A DNA stretch of 64,000 nucleotides from Reyranella sp. Lineage in GTDB: Bacteria; Pseudomonadota; Alphaproteobacteria; Reyranellales; Reyranellaceae. Numbering within the stretch: the stretch's first letter is position 1; each line of letters opens with the position of its first letter. The translations under genes were made by a program, and so were the position numbers. Where the stretch lies: positions 186,073 through 250,072 of the forward strand of contig JAIEOV010000009.1 of NCBI GenBank assembly GCA_019750135.1, written 5' to 3'. This document shows positions 7,998 to 18,892 of this stretch, in pieces. Below the pieces are notes generated by a model, which did no database searches, was not told where the DNA came from, and saw only the letters and a program-made list of their open reading frames with translations.

Positions 7998-9593
7998 ATG
8001 ATGATACGCGTTGCGTTGTCGTGTGTGCGGTTTGTGGTTTTCGCGTTTCTGCTCATCGCACCTTTTGCCAGTGCCTCGGCCCAGAAGCAGGGTGGCATCC
8101 TGCGCATCACCCACCGGGACAGTCCCGCCAGCATGTCGATCCACGAGGAAGGCACGATCTCGGTCGTGCTGCCGATGATGGGCGTGTTCAACAACCTGGT
8201 CATGTTCGACCCGGCCAAGAAGCAGAACAGCCTCGACGATATCGTGCCCGATCTCGCCGAGAAGTGGACGTGGAGCGAGGACGGCAAGACGTTGAGCTTC
8301 ACCCTGCGCAAGGGCGTCAAGTGGCACGACGGCAAGCCGTTCACGGCCAACGACGTGAAGTGCACGATGGATCTCCTGCAGGGCAATGCGCCGGAGAACT
8401 TCAAGGTCAACTTCCGCAAGGGCTGGTACGCCAACGTCGAGGCCGTGACCACGAACGGCGAGAGCGAGGTGACCTTCAAGCTGAAGGCGCCGCAGCCCGC
8501 GCTGCTCGGCCTGCTCGCCTCGGGCTTCTCGCCCATGTACCCGTGCCACGTCTCGCCACGCGAGATGCGCCAGGCACCGATCGGCACCGGACCGTTCAAG
8601 TTCGTCGAGTACAAGCCCAACCAGACCATCAAGGTCGCGCGCAATCCCAACTACTGGAAGCCGGGCAAGCCCTATCTCGACGGTGTCGAGTACACCATCA
8701 TCCCCAACCGCTCGACGGCGATCCTCGCCTTCCAGTCGAACAAGTTCGACATGATCTTCCCGTTCGAGGTCACCGTGCCGCTGGTGAGCGACATCAAGGC
8801 CAACAAGCCGGAAGCGATCTGCGAGACCGCGCCGATGAACGTCGCCGCCAACATCCTGATGAACCCCAACCCGCCGTTCGACGACGTCGAGGTGCGCCGC
8901 GCCGTCGCCATGACGCTCGACCGCAAGGCGTTCCGGGACATCATGACCTCTGGCACCGGCGACGCCGGCGGCGCCATGCAGCCGCTGCCGGAGGGCCGCT
9001 GGGGGCTGCCGGCGGAGGTCCTGCAGGAGCTGCCAGGGTACAGCCCCGACATCGCCAAGAGCCGCGAGAAGGCGCGCGCGATCATGGCGGCCAAGGGGTA
9101 CGGGCCCAACAAGCCGCTGAAGATCAAGGTTTCGACCCGCAACCTGCCGACCTACCGCGATGCCTCGGTGTTGCTGATCAGCCAGCTCAAGGAGATCTAC
9201 ATCGATGGCGAGCTGCAGTTGATCGATACGGCGCAGTGGGTGCCCAAGCTGATCCGCCGCGACTACGTGATCGGCGTCAGCCAGGTCGGCAACGGCGTCG
9301 ACGATCCCGACCAGAACTACTTCGAGAACTACGTCTGCGGCTCACGCACCTACATGGACTACTGCAACAAGGAGGTCGACGCGATGGTCGCCGCGCAGTC
9401 GGCCGAGCGCGACCCGGAGAAGCGCAAGAAGATCGCCTGGGAGATCGACAAGAAGCTGACCAACGAAGCGGTGCGGCCGATGCTCTACTACATGTACGGC
9501 GTCACCTGCTGGCAGCCTGGACTCAAGGGCGTCAAGATCCAGGTCAACAGCATCTACAACAACTGGCGTCTCGACGACGTCTGGCTGGAGTAG
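7998..9593 (+). CDS. ABC transporter substrate-binding protein, family 5 (oligopeptide type)
   Basis: A 531-residue periplasmic receptor of the SBP_bac_5 (DppA/OppA/NikA) family. It has a Sec signal peptide (hydrophobic 8-27, likely cut after ASA about 31) and family hallmarks such as KWHDGKPFTANDV (about 107-119) and GTGPFKFVEY. ATG 7998 follows GAGGAGGAAA at normal spacing. No permease or ATPase genes lie next to it, so it must work with subunits encoded elsewhere. The ligand could be a peptide or another small molecule. A similar orphan receptor is at 53642. Confidence 0.9.
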   Translation: MMIRVALSCVRFVVFAFLLIAPFASASAQKQGGILRITHRDSPASMSIHEEGTISVVLPMMGVFNNLVMFDPAKKQNSLDDIVPDLAEKWTWSEDGKTLSFTLRKGVKWHDGKPFTANDVKCTMDLLQGNAPENFKVNFRKGWYANVEAVTTNGESEVTFKLKAPQPALLGLLASGFSPMYPCHVSPREMRQAPIGTGPFKFVEYKPNQTIKVARNPNYWKPGKPYLDGVEYTIIPNRSTAILAFQSNKFDMIFPFEVTVPLVSDIKANKPEAICETAPMNVAANILMNPNPPFDDVEVRRAVAMTLDRKAFRDIMTSGTGDAGGAMQPLPEGRWGLPAEVLQELPGYSPDIAKSREKARAIMAAKGYGPNKPLKIKVSTRNLPTYRDASVLLISQLKEIYIDGELQLIDTAQWVPKLIRRDYVIGVSQVGNGVDDPDQNYFENYVCGSRTYMDYCNKEVDAMVAAQSAERDPEKRKKIAWEIDKKLTNEAVRPMLYYMYGVTCWQPGLKGVKIQVNSIYNNWRLDDVWLE

Positions 9594-9606
9594 CCCGAGC
9601 TCCCGT

Positions 9607-10407
9607 TCACCTGTTCATCGACGTCACGGCGCCCGGCGTCGAGGTGCGGCCGCCGTCGACCACGAAGTGGGCGCCGGTGATGTTGCCGGCGAGATCGGAG
9701 CAGAGGAAGATGACCGTGTTGGCGACTTCTTCCGCCGTGCCGTAGCGGCCGATCGGGATCGAGGCCTGGTAGGTCGCCTCGACCTTGCCGGGATCACCCG
9801 GGTTCAGCTGCTTCTCGAGATCGTGGATCATGCGGGTGTCGATCGGACCGGGGCACACGGCGTTGACGCGGATGCCCTGGCGCGCCACCTCGCCCGACGC
9901 CGTCTTGGTCAGGCCGAGCACGGCGTGCTTGGAGGCGACATAGGCGTTCATGCCGGGCGAGCCCATCAGGCCCGCGGTCGACGCGGTGTTGACGATGGCG
10001 CCGCCGCCGTTCTGCGCCAGCATCTGCTTCAGCACGTACTTCAGGCCGAGGAACACGCCGCGCACGTTCACCGCCATGATCTGATCGAACATCGCCTCGT
10101 CGTAGTCGGCGATGTTGGCGACCTTGCCCTCGATGCCGGCATTGTTGTGGAAGCAGTCGATGCGGCCGTAGGTGTCGACGGCCTTCTTCACATAGGCCTG
10201 CACCGACTTGGCGTCGGTGACGTCGGCCTGCACGAACAGCGCCTCGCCGCCCTTCTGGCGCACGATGCCGGCCGTCGCCTCGCCGCCCGCCGCATCACGG
10301 TCGACGATCACGACCTTGGCGCCGAGCCCGGCAAAGCCGAGCGTCGTGGCCCGGCCAATGCCGTTGCTGCCTCCGGTGACCAGGGCAACCTTGTTCTTGA
10401 AGTCCAT
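9607..10407 (-). CDS. SDR family oxidoreductase (glucose/3-oxoacyl reductase-like)
   Basis: A 266-residue SDR with TGGSNGIG near residues 11-18, NNAG, a Ser in NTAST and the YVASK catalytic pair, ending VVDGGRTSTPG. The start at 10407 follows GGAGGAGCTCACC; a GTG nine codons upstream is ignored. Its 3' end converges with the upstream receptor gene, 13 bp away. The family acts on steroids, sugars and hydroxyacyl compounds; nothing here fixes the substrate. Confidence 0.9.
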   Translation of the reverse strand: MDFKNKVALVTGGSNGIGRATTLGFAGLGAKVVIVDRDAAGGEATAGIVRQKGGEALFVQADVTDAKSVQAYVKKAVDTYGRIDCFHNNAGIEGKVANIADYDEAMFDQIMAVNVRGVFLGLKYVLKQMLAQNGGGAIVNTASTAGLMGSPGMNAYVASKHAVLGLTKTASGEVARQGIRVNAVCPGPIDTRMIHDLEKQLNPGDPGKVEATYQASIPIGRYGTAEEVANTVIFLCSDLAGNITGAHFVVDGGRTSTPGAVTSMNR

Positions 10408-10455
10408 GGTGAGCTCCTCCGATTGTGGAATCACAATAGCCGCTACGGTCTCGTT

Positions 10456-10521
10456 GTCATCCCAAGCGCAGCGAGGGACCTTTCTGTAGCCGTAAAGGCC
10501 CCTCGCTACGCTCGGGGTGAC
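10456..10521. repeat. Family A palindrome, copy 2
   Basis: GTCATCCCAAGCGCAGCGAG and CTCGCTACGCTCGGGGTGAC form arms around AAAGGCC/GGACCTTT inner arms. It lies between two minus-strand genes and could end the ppc transcript. Confidence 0.85.
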
Positions 10522-10551
10522 AGCGGGGTGCGTCGCAGCGACAGCCGACTA

Positions 10552-13326
10552 CTATCCGCTGTTACGCAGGCCGGCCGCGATTCCGTTGATGCTGAGGTGG
10601 ATACCCTGCACCACCTCGGGCGCGGTGTCGCCGGCGCGATGGCGACGCAGCAATTCGATCTGCACATGGTTCAGCGGATCGATGTAGGGGAAGCGGTTGC
10701 GGATCGAGCGCGCCAGCAGCGGGTTGGTCTCGAGCAGGGTCTGCTGGCGCATGATGGCGAGCACGGCATCGACGGAGGCCTGCCATTCCTGGCGCACGCG
10801 CTCGAAGATGCGCTTGCCGAGATCGGCGTCGGTCACCAGCTCGGCGTAGCGCGAAGCAATCGCGAGGTCGCTCTTGGAGAGCACCATGTCCATGTTGGAC
10901 AGGGTCGTGCGGAAGAACGGCCAGTCGGCGTGCATGGCCTGCAAGGTCGCCATGCCGTCGGGATGCGCCTCCAGCCACGTCTTCACCGCCGAACCGAAGC
11001 CGTACCAGCCCGGCAGCATCAGGCGGCATTGCGCCCAGCTGAACACCCAGGGAATGGCGCGCAGGTCTTCGATGCCCTGCTTCCTGGAGCGCGAGGCCGG
11101 GCGGCTGCCGATATTGAGCGAGGCGATCTCGTCGAGCACGGTCGATTCGCGGAAGTAGCGGTCGAACCCGTCGGTCTCGTAGACCAGCGCGCGATAGGCG
11201 CGGAAGGCGTTGGCCGACAGTTCCTCCATGATCGCGTGGTAGGCCTCGGGCGGCGCCGGCCGATCGGCATTGAGCAGCGTCGCCTCGAAGGTGGCGGCGG
11301 CCAGCGTCTCGAGATTGCGCCGGCCGACCTCGGCGTTCGAGTACTTGCCCGCGATCACCTCGCCCTGCTCGGTGACGCGGATCTGGCCGCGCACGGCGCC
11401 GGGAGGCTGCGCCAGGATCGCCTCGAAGCTCGGCCCGCCGCCGCGGCCGACCGATCCGCCGCGGCCGTGGAACAGGCGCAGGCCGACTTTGTGCCGTCCG
11501 AACAGCTCGACCAGGGTCAGCTCGGCCTTGTAGAGCTCCCAGGTCGAGGTCAGATAGCCGCCGTCCTTGTTGCTGTCGGAATAGCCCAGCATCACTTCCT
11601 GGACGTTGCCGCGCGAGGCCAGCAGCCGGCGGTAGGCCGGCAGCGCGAACAGCGCATCCATGATCGGCCCGCAGTGCTGCAGGTCGCCGATGGTCTCGAA
11701 CAGCGGCACGATGTCGACGTCGAGCCGGCCGTCTCCCGTCTTGGCGCGCGGGTCCAGCAGACCGACTTCCTTGAGCAGCACCGCCACCTCGAGGATGTCC
11801 GACACGCTGTCGGCCTTGGAGATCACGTAGTGCGGGATCGAGGCCGCGCCGTAGCGGCGATGGGCGTCGGCGACGACGTTCAGCATGGCAAGCTCGCCCG
11901 TCGTCTCCTCGCCATAGGCGAGATGAGGCGAGCTCAGCGGGCGCATGTTGGCGAGCTCGCGGGTCAGCAGGGCGATGCGGCCGGCCTCGTCGAGCGCGCG
12001 GTAGTCGCCGAGGCCCGCGGCTTCGACCAGCTCCGCCATGACGCGCTCATGCACGTCGGAGTTCTGCCTGATATCGAGCGACGCCAGGTGGAAGCCGAAG
12101 ACGTCGACGGCGCGGCGCAGGGCGCGCAGGCGTCCGCGTGCCAGCGCGGCCGAGCCGTTCTCGGCCAGCGACGCGAAGATCGTGTCGAGATCGACCTTGA
12201 ATTCCGTCACCGAGCCGTAGGGCGGCATCTCGGCGACCGGTGGATGCGGCGCCTCGAGCTTGTCGAGCGACCAGGCCGTCGCGGCCAGGCGCGCATAGAT
12301 GCCGACGATGGCGCGGCGATAGGGCTCGTCCTGGCGCTCCACGGCGTGGTCGGGCGAGCTGCCCGCGAGCGCCCGCAGGCCATCGGAGACCCGCACGATG
12401 CGCCCGTCGAGCGACAGCTCGCCGCCGAGCTGGTGCAGCTCCTCGAGATAGAAGCGCATGGCACGCTCGCTCTGCATGGCGAGCGTCTGGCGCGTGACGT
12501 CGGCGGTGACGAAGGGGTTACCGTCGCGATCGCCGCCGATCCAGCTTCCCATGCGCAGGAAGGACGGGATCTCCAGCTCCTGCCACGCCGCGTCGGTGAC
12601 GGCGAGCAGGCGCTCGAGGTCGGCATAGAACAGCGGCAGCGCCCGCAGGAAGGTGTAGTCGTAGTACGACAGGCCGTTGGCGACCTCGTCGATGACGCGC
12701 AGCCGCGTGCCGCGCACCAGGCTGGTCTGCCACAGGACCAGCACGTTGCGCCGGAGCGCGCGGCGGTTGGCGGCGAGTTCCTCCGGCGTGAACTCGACCC
12801 GGTCGCGCTCGTCGAGCAGGCGGGCGATCTCCATCTCGCGATCGATCGAGCTCTTGCGGCGGATCTCCGTTGGATGGGCCGTCAGCACGGGGACGCACAG
12901 GGCATGGGCGAAGAAGCGCGTGAGCTGCTCGCGGTTGAGGCGCGCCTGGCGGGCGCGGCCGAGCGCGTAGGCCATGGTGCCCGGCCGCGGCGGCGCCTCG
13001 GCCTTGGCGTAGGCGCGGGTGCGGCGGATGTGGTGCTGGTCCTCGGCGATGTTGGCGAGATGGGAGAAGTAGCCGAAGGCGCGGATGATGCGCAGCGCCC
13101 GGTCGGTCGGCAGGTCGCTCATGATCTTCTGCAGCTCGTGGCGCGCCGTCTCGTCGGCATTGCGATGGAACTGCACGCCGGTGCGGCGGATGTGCTCGAC
13201 CAAGTCGAACACCGCGTCGCCTTCCTGGATCCGTACCGTGTCGCCCAGGATCCGGCCGAGCAGCCTGATGTCGTAACGCAGCGGAGCGTCTTTTTCGGTC
13301 GGCTCGATGGGATCCAGGCGATCCAT
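10552..13326 (-). CDS. ppc: Phosphoenolpyruvate carboxylase
   Basis: A 924-residue PEP carboxylase, full length for the bacterial enzyme. It fixes bicarbonate onto PEP to give oxaloacetate and so refills the TCA cycle. The catalytic His151 lies in VLTAHPTE, and the glycine-rich [13 protein letters not shown] loop and SRKQG motif are present. The C-terminus reads [10 protein letters not shown]; the family usually ends in QNTG, so the last residues are atypical but end at the expected position. The start is 12 bp after the stop of the acyl-CoA ligase gene, so the two are probably co-transcribed. No N-terminal plant-type phosphorylation motif is visible. Confidence 0.97.
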   Translation of the reverse strand: MDRLDPIEPTEKDAPLRYDIRLLGRILGDTVRIQEGDAVFDLVEHIRRTGVQFHRNADETARHELQKIMSDLPTDRALRIIRAFGYFSHLANIAEDQHHIRRTRAYAKAEAPPRPGTMAYALGRARQARLNREQLTRFFAHALCVPVLTAHPTEIRRKSSIDREMEIARLLDERDRVEFTPEELAANRRALRRNVLVLWQTSLVRGTRLRVIDEVANGLSYYDYTFLRALPLFYADLERLLAVTDAAWQELEIPSFLRMGSWIGGDRDGNPFVTADVTRQTLAMQSERAMRFYLEELHQLGGELSLDGRIVRVSDGLRALAGSSPDHAVERQDEPYRRAIVGIYARLAATAWSLDKLEAPHPPVAEMPPYGSVTEFKVDLDTIFASLAENGSAALARGRLRALRRAVDVFGFHLASLDIRQNSDVHERVMAELVEAAGLGDYRALDEAGRIALLTRELANMRPLSSPHLAYGEETTGELAMLNVVADAHRRYGAASIPHYVISKADSVSDILEVAVLLKEVGLLDPRAKTGDGRLDVDIVPLFETIGDLQHCGPIMDALFALPAYRRLLASRGNVQEVMLGYSDSNKDGGYLTSTWELYKAELTLVELFGRHKVGLRLFHGRGGSVGRGGGPSFEAILAQPPGAVRGQIRVTEQGEVIAGKYSNAEVGRRNLETLAAATFEATLLNADRPAPPEAYHAIMEELSANAFRAYRALVYETDGFDRYFRESTVLDEIASLNIGSRPASRSRKQGIEDLRAIPWVFSWAQCRLMLPGWYGFGSAVKTWLEAHPDGMATLQAMHADWPFFRTTLSNMDMVLSKSDLAIASRYAELVTDADLGKRIFERVRQEWQASVDAVLAIMRQQTLLETNPLLARSIRNRFPYIDPLNHVQIELLRRHRAGDTAPEVVQGIHLSINGIAAGLRNSG

Positions 13327-13338
13327 AGGTGCGGCCCC

Positions 13339-15189
13339 TCAGGGTATATCGATCACGCCATCGCCGCCGGTGTAGAGCTTGTCGACCAGGGTGCGGCGCC
13401 GCTCGAGCGTGGCGCGCTGGTTGATGTAGCCCTTGTCGGTCATCTCGTGACCATCGACCGACGGCGGTTCGGCCATCAGGATTGCACGCTTGACCCGCAT
13501 CGACGAGCCCTTGCATTCGGCATTCATGCGCGCGAGGCCGTCGCGCAGGGTCCCGACCACGGCGGGATGGGCCAGCAGCTCGGCCGTCGTCAGCCTGGCG
13601 CCGTCATCGTCGGCGAGGCGCCGGCAGGCCGCGATATTGGGAAAACCCAGCAGGCCGACATACTCGCGGTCCTGGCCGCAGATCACCGCGTCCTGCAGCA
13701 CCGGCGAGGCCGCGGCGATCGCCGTGGTGCGCAAGGTGCCAACCAGGACGAAGGTGCCGCTCATCAGCTTGAAATCCTCGACGACACGGCCGTCGAAGAT
13801 CAGGCCCCAGCTCGGGTCATTGGGATCGACGAAGCGGCCGGCGTCGCCGATCTTGTAAAAACCTTCCTCATCGAACATCTGGGCCGTGAGGTCGGGCCGG
13901 CGGAAGTAGCCCGGCGTCACGATCACGCTCTTGAGCCGCAGCTCGTAGCGGCCCTCCTCGCCGGTCGGCACGAGCTTCAGCCGCACGCCGGGGAACGGCA
14001 GGCCGATCAGGCCGACACGCTCGGATGCCCAGTGCACCGTGGTCGCGGTCGGCGCGGTCTCGGTCGAGCCCCAGCCGGTGACGAACGGCAGGCGGTACCC
14101 GGTGTGCTTCACCGCCAGCGCTTCCATGCGCTCGTAGAGGTCGTTGGGCAGCGTGGCGCCGCCATAGGCCAGCGAATTGAGGTTCTTGAAGAAGCGCTTG
14201 GCGAGCCCGTCGTCTTTCTCCAGCGCCGTCGCCAGCATGGCGTAGCCCGCGGGCACATTCGCAAAGTATGTCGGCGAGATCTCGCGCAGATTGCGCAAGG
14301 TCTCCTCGAACAGGCCGGGCAGCGGCTTGCCGTCGTCGATATAGGTCGTGCCGCCTTCGGCCAGGTTGCCCTGGAAGGTGGCGTTGCCGCCCATCGTGTG
14401 GTTCCACGGCAGCCAGTCGAGCATCACCGCCGGCGGATCGTCGGGCTTGCGGGTGCGCGCCATCTGGCTCATCGCCAGGTTGGCGCACATCATCTCCTGG
14501 GTGTTGATCACCGCCTTGGGCATGCCCGTGCTGCCCGAGGTGAACAGGAACTTGCCGACCGTCTTGGCGTCGATCTGCTCGATCGAGCGGGCGACGGCAT
14601 CGGTCGGCTTAGTGGCCAGAAGCTCGCTCCAGGGCAGCGACTGCATCCCGGTCGGCGGCTTGTCGACATGGACCAGCAGCACGCCCTCCAGATCCAGCGC
14701 AGCGAGCGCGCGGGCGTAGATCTCGCCGTTCTGCACGAACACCAGGCCCGGCTTGATGAGATCGAAGACGTAACGCAGCTTGGCGTGGTCCTGGCTCATC
14801 ACCGAATAGGCCGGGGACACCGGCGCCATGGGCGCCCGCGCCTGCATGGCCGCCATGGTGAGCAACGCGAACTCGATGGAGTTCGAGGACAGGATCATCA
14901 CCGGCTTGTCGGGGCCGAAGCCGCGATCGAGCAGCGCCTGGGTCACCGCATCGACCTGGCGCCTGGCCTCGCCGTAGGTGACCTTCAGCCACTCGCGGTC
15001 GGGCCCGCGGCGCTGCGCCAGCCACACGCGGTCCGGCGCTTCCCGGGCCCACTTCGCCAGGAAGGCCGGCACGTGCGTCTCGTAGGGCTTCAGTTGGTGG
15101 TTCGACTGCAGCAGGACGGTGCCGTCGCCGCGCCGCTCGACCGCGACATCGCGGCTCAGGAAGTCGATCGGCTTGAAGGGCGTTTGCAT
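13339..15189 (-). CDS. Feruloyl-CoA synthase-like acyl-CoA ligase
   Basis: A 616-residue AMP-binding enzyme resembling the long Fcs-type feruloyl-CoA synthases, which adenylate a hydroxycinnamate and transfer it to CoA. The P-loop LFTSGSTGMPKA (about 215-226), GWGSTETAP and the DGRVVEDFKL hinge are present, and KRAILMAEPP occurs near the C-terminus. The ATG at 15189 is listed, but a TTG at 15201 has the better GGGAG ribosome site and may be the true start. Substrate assignment is by overall resemblance only. It diverges from the MFS carrier, which could import its substrate. Confidence 0.8.
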   Translation of the reverse strand: MQTPFKPIDFLSRDVAVERRGDGTVLLQSNHQLKPYETHVPAFLAKWAREAPDRVWLAQRRGPDREWLKVTYGEARRQVDAVTQALLDRGFGPDKPVMILSSNSIEFALLTMAAMQARAPMAPVSPAYSVMSQDHAKLRYVFDLIKPGLVFVQNGEIYARALAALDLEGVLLVHVDKPPTGMQSLPWSELLATKPTDAVARSIEQIDAKTVGKFLFTSGSTGMPKAVINTQEMMCANLAMSQMARTRKPDDPPAVMLDWLPWNHTMGGNATFQGNLAEGGTTYIDDGKPLPGLFEETLRNLREISPTYFANVPAGYAMLATALEKDDGLAKRFFKNLNSLAYGGATLPNDLYERMEALAVKHTGYRLPFVTGWGSTETAPTATTVHWASERVGLIGLPFPGVRLKLVPTGEEGRYELRLKSVIVTPGYFRRPDLTAQMFDEEGFYKIGDAGRFVDPNDPSWGLIFDGRVVEDFKLMSGTFVLVGTLRTTAIAAASPVLQDAVICGQDREYVGLLGFPNIAACRRLADDDGARLTTAELLAHPAVVGTLRDGLARMNAECKGSSMRVKRAILMAEPPSVDGHEMTDKGYINQRATLERRRTLVDKLYTGGDGVIDIP

Positions 15190-15280
15190 CACACTGTCCA
15201 ACGCGATACTCCCGGCTGCTGTGTTGTTTGCGCCGATTTAGGAGGGGGAACCGACGATCGGCAAGGGAGCTTTTGGGGTC

Positions 15281-16549
15281 ATGTCGCCAAGCAACCGCTG
15301 GATTCAGCTCAGTGCTGGCATTGTCTGCATGGTGATGATCGCCAACCTGCAATATGGCTGGACGCTGTTCGTGCATCCCATCCACGAGAAATGGGGCTGG
15401 AGCCACGCGGCGATCCAGGTGGCGTTCACCATCTTCGTGCTGACCGAGACCTGGCTGGTGCCGTTCGAGGGATGGTTCGTCGACCGGCTCGGACCCAAGG
15501 GCGCGGTATTCGTGGGCGGCGCGCTGGCGGCGATTGCGTGGTCGATCAACTCGATCGCCGATTCGCTAACCCTGCTCTATCTCGGCGCCGCCGTCGGCGG
15601 CATCGGGGCGGGCTGCATCTACGGCACCTGCATCGGCAACGCCCTGAAATGGTTCGCCGACCGGCGCGGCCTCGCCACCGGCCTGACCGCGGCGGGCTAC
15701 GGCGCGGGCTCAGCTCTCACCATCATCCCCATCTACCGGACGATCCACGACTTCGGCTACCAGGCGGCCTTCCTGTGGTTCGGCCTCGGTCAGGGCATCG
15801 TCATCTGCCTGGCCAGCTTCGCGATCGCCGCGCCGCGTCCCGACGAAGCTCCACGGCCCTCGCGGCGCGTCCACCAGACCGCCCACGACTACACGCCGGC
15901 GCAGATGCTGCGCGTGCCCTCGTTCTGGCTGCTCTATGTCATGCTGGTCCTGGTGGCGTCGGGCGGCCTGGTCTTCACCGCCCAGCTCTCGTTGATCGCC
16001 CTCGACTTCCGTGTCTCCGGCGTGGACGTCACCCTGCTCGACATCACGCTGCCGGCCTTGACCTTTGCGCTCACCCTCGACCGCATCACCAACGGCTTGA
16101 CGCGGCCGCTCAGCGGCTGGATCTCGGACCATCTCGGCCGCGAGAACACGATGTTCGGCATCTTCGCCCTGGAAGCCGTCGGCGTCTGGGCGATGAGCGT
16201 CTGGGGGCACGACCCGGCGATGTTCGTGGTGCTGGGCGGCGTGGTCTTCCTGGCCTGGGGCGAGGTCGCGAGCCTCTTCCCGACGACCTGCGCCGACTAC
16301 TTCGGCACCAAGTACGCCACCACCAATGCCGGCCTGCTCTACACCGCCAAGGGCACCGCCGCGATGATGGTGCCCCTGGCCAGCCTGCTGACCGCCGCGA
16401 CCGGAAATTGGCAGGCCGTGTTCATGATCGCGGTGGCGATGAACGCCGCGGCGGCCCTCCTCGCCATCGCCGCGCTGCGGCCGATGCGCCGCAGCCTGGC
16501 CAAGGCCGGTCCGCCCAGCGAACCCGCCGGGCAGCGGGCTGCGACCTGA
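15281..16549 (+). CDS. MFS transporter, oxalate/formate antiporter-like
   Basis: A 422-residue inner-membrane carrier with about 12 hydrophobic helices. Signatures of the OxlT-like MFS branch are the first helix NLQYGWTLF, the [15 protein letters not shown] loop after helix 2, and a late [16 protein letters not shown] segment. It probably exchanges or imports an organic anion. It is divergently arranged with the feruloyl-CoA-synthase-like gene (91 bp between ATGs), so an aromatic or dicarboxylic acid is plausible, but this is inference. Confidence 0.85.
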   Translation: MSPSNRWIQLSAGIVCMVMIANLQYGWTLFVHPIHEKWGWSHAAIQVAFTIFVLTETWLVPFEGWFVDRLGPKGAVFVGGALAAIAWSINSIADSLTLLYLGAAVGGIGAGCIYGTCIGNALKWFADRRGLATGLTAAGYGAGSALTIIPIYRTIHDFGYQAAFLWFGLGQGIVICLASFAIAAPRPDEAPRPSRRVHQTAHDYTPAQMLRVPSFWLLYVMLVLVASGGLVFTAQLSLIALDFRVSGVDVTLLDITLPALTFALTLDRITNGLTRPLSGWISDHLGRENTMFGIFALEAVGVWAMSVWGHDPAMFVVLGGVVFLAWGEVASLFPTTCADYFGTKYATTNAGLLYTAKGTAAMMVPLASLLTAATGNWQAVFMIAVAMNAAAALLAIAALRPMRRSLAKAGPPSEPAGQRAAT

Positions 16550-16610
16550 ATGGCCGTTCACAGGGCCGGCCTTTTCGGCCAGAGTCGGCGCAGCACATAG
16601 GGAGAGACGG

Positions 16611-17834
<1,224 letters not shown>

Positions 17835-17907
17835 GCCGTCCTTGACGGCAGGAAACGGGGCGCGATCCTTCGGGTTCGCGCCCTTCTTCTTTGTGCCGGA
17901 GGCCACG

Positions 17908-18273
17908 GTGGACAAGCCCCTGAACCGTCATATCAGCGATCATCTCGCCAACGAACGCACGCTGCTGGCCTGGATCCGAACGTCGATTGCGGTGATTGCA
18001 CTCGGCATCGCCATCAATCGCTTCAGCCTGTTCCTGATGGAGATAAACCAGGTCCTGCCCGAAGTGCGTTCCGCGGCCAACCGCCATGTTGCGGCGCTCG
18101 GCGCCGGCCTCGTGGTGCTGGGCATCGCGATCATGGTCGGTGCGCTCTGGCACTACCTGCGCGTCAGTCGGGCCATCGACAGCGAGACCTACCGACCGTC
18201 GACCCTCGTGATGGTGACGACGTCGGCCGCCATCATCGTGATGGGCGGCGCGGCACTCGCCTGGCTGTTCTGA
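17908..18273 (+). CDS. DUF202 family small membrane protein
   Basis: A 121-residue inner-membrane protein. ANERTLLAWIRTSIAVIALG is the DUF202 (YidH-like) hallmark and forms the first of three membrane segments; the others lie around residues 55-78 and 97-120. GTG 17908 is chosen because CCGGAGG lies 5 bases upstream and the conserved part begins right after; upstream in-frame sequence is unlike the family. Function is unknown in the family. It converges with the VOC gene with one base between stops. Confidence 0.8.
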   Translation: MDKPLNRHISDHLANERTLLAWIRTSIAVIALGIAINRFSLFLMEINQVLPEVRSAANRHVAALGAGLVVLGIAIMVGALWHYLRVSRAIDSETYRPSTLVMVTTSAAIIVMGGAALAWLF

Positions 18274-18274
18274 C

Positions 18275-18865
18275 TCAGCGCCGCGCCGAACCCAGCGGCG
18301 CCGGCGGGCCATCGGGGATGTCCATCAGCTCGGCCTCGGGCATGCCCGCTTCGTAGGCGGCGGCCAGGGTCGCGGGATCGAACGCCACGCCGATCGGGTT
18401 CTTGCGGAAGGCGTCGGTGGTGAAATAGGCCGAGCATTCCTCCTTGGTCTTGTAGCGATCGACCTGCAGCTCGACCGAGTTGCCGTCGGGATCGCGGTAG
18501 TACAGCGAGATCGTCGGACCGTGATGGATCGGCCGGTAGGGCTCGATGCCGTGGTCCTTGAGGCGACGCCAAGTCGACAGCAGCTGGCCGATATCGCGGA
18601 AGGTGTAGGCGACGTGCGCCAGGCCCCACGCCTTGGCGTCGGGCTCGTGCAGTCCTTCGATGTTCACGACCGCCAGCCGGTGGTGCTCGTTGTCGTAGGT
18701 CATGAAGCAGATGAAGTCGTTGCGCTGCACGACATGCATGTTGAGCACGGTGCAGTACCAGTCGACCATCTTCGCCATGTTCGACGAGCGCAGCACGAAG
18801 TGCGCGAACAGCGACGGCGCGATCGGCGTGGTGTCGAGGGTGCGCGAGTGCAGGACCGTATCCAT
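18275..18865 (-). CDS. VOC family (extradiol dioxygenase-like) protein
   Basis: A 196-residue protein of the vicinal-oxygen-chelate fold. His in FAHFVLRSS, His in GLAHVAYTF and Glu in GNSVELQVD occupy the three metal-ligand positions of catechol 2,3-dioxygenase-like enzymes. A tail of about 50 residues follows the fold. It could cleave a catechol or act as an isomerase/lyase; family resemblance is to the BphC side. It stands upstream of a D-aminoacylase-like gene on the same strand but has a separate start region after 27 bp. Confidence 0.82.
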   Translation of the reverse strand: MDTVLHSRTLDTTPIAPSLFAHFVLRSSNMAKMVDWYCTVLNMHVVQRNDFICFMTYDNEHHRLAVVNIEGLHEPDAKAWGLAHVAYTFRDIGQLLSTWRRLKDHGIEPYRPIHHGPTISLYYRDPDGNSVELQVDRYKTKEECSAYFTTDAFRKNPIGVAFDPATLAAAYEAGMPEAELMDIPDGPPAPLGSARR

Positions 18866-18892
18866 CGGTGACCTCCGGAATGTTGCCCGATC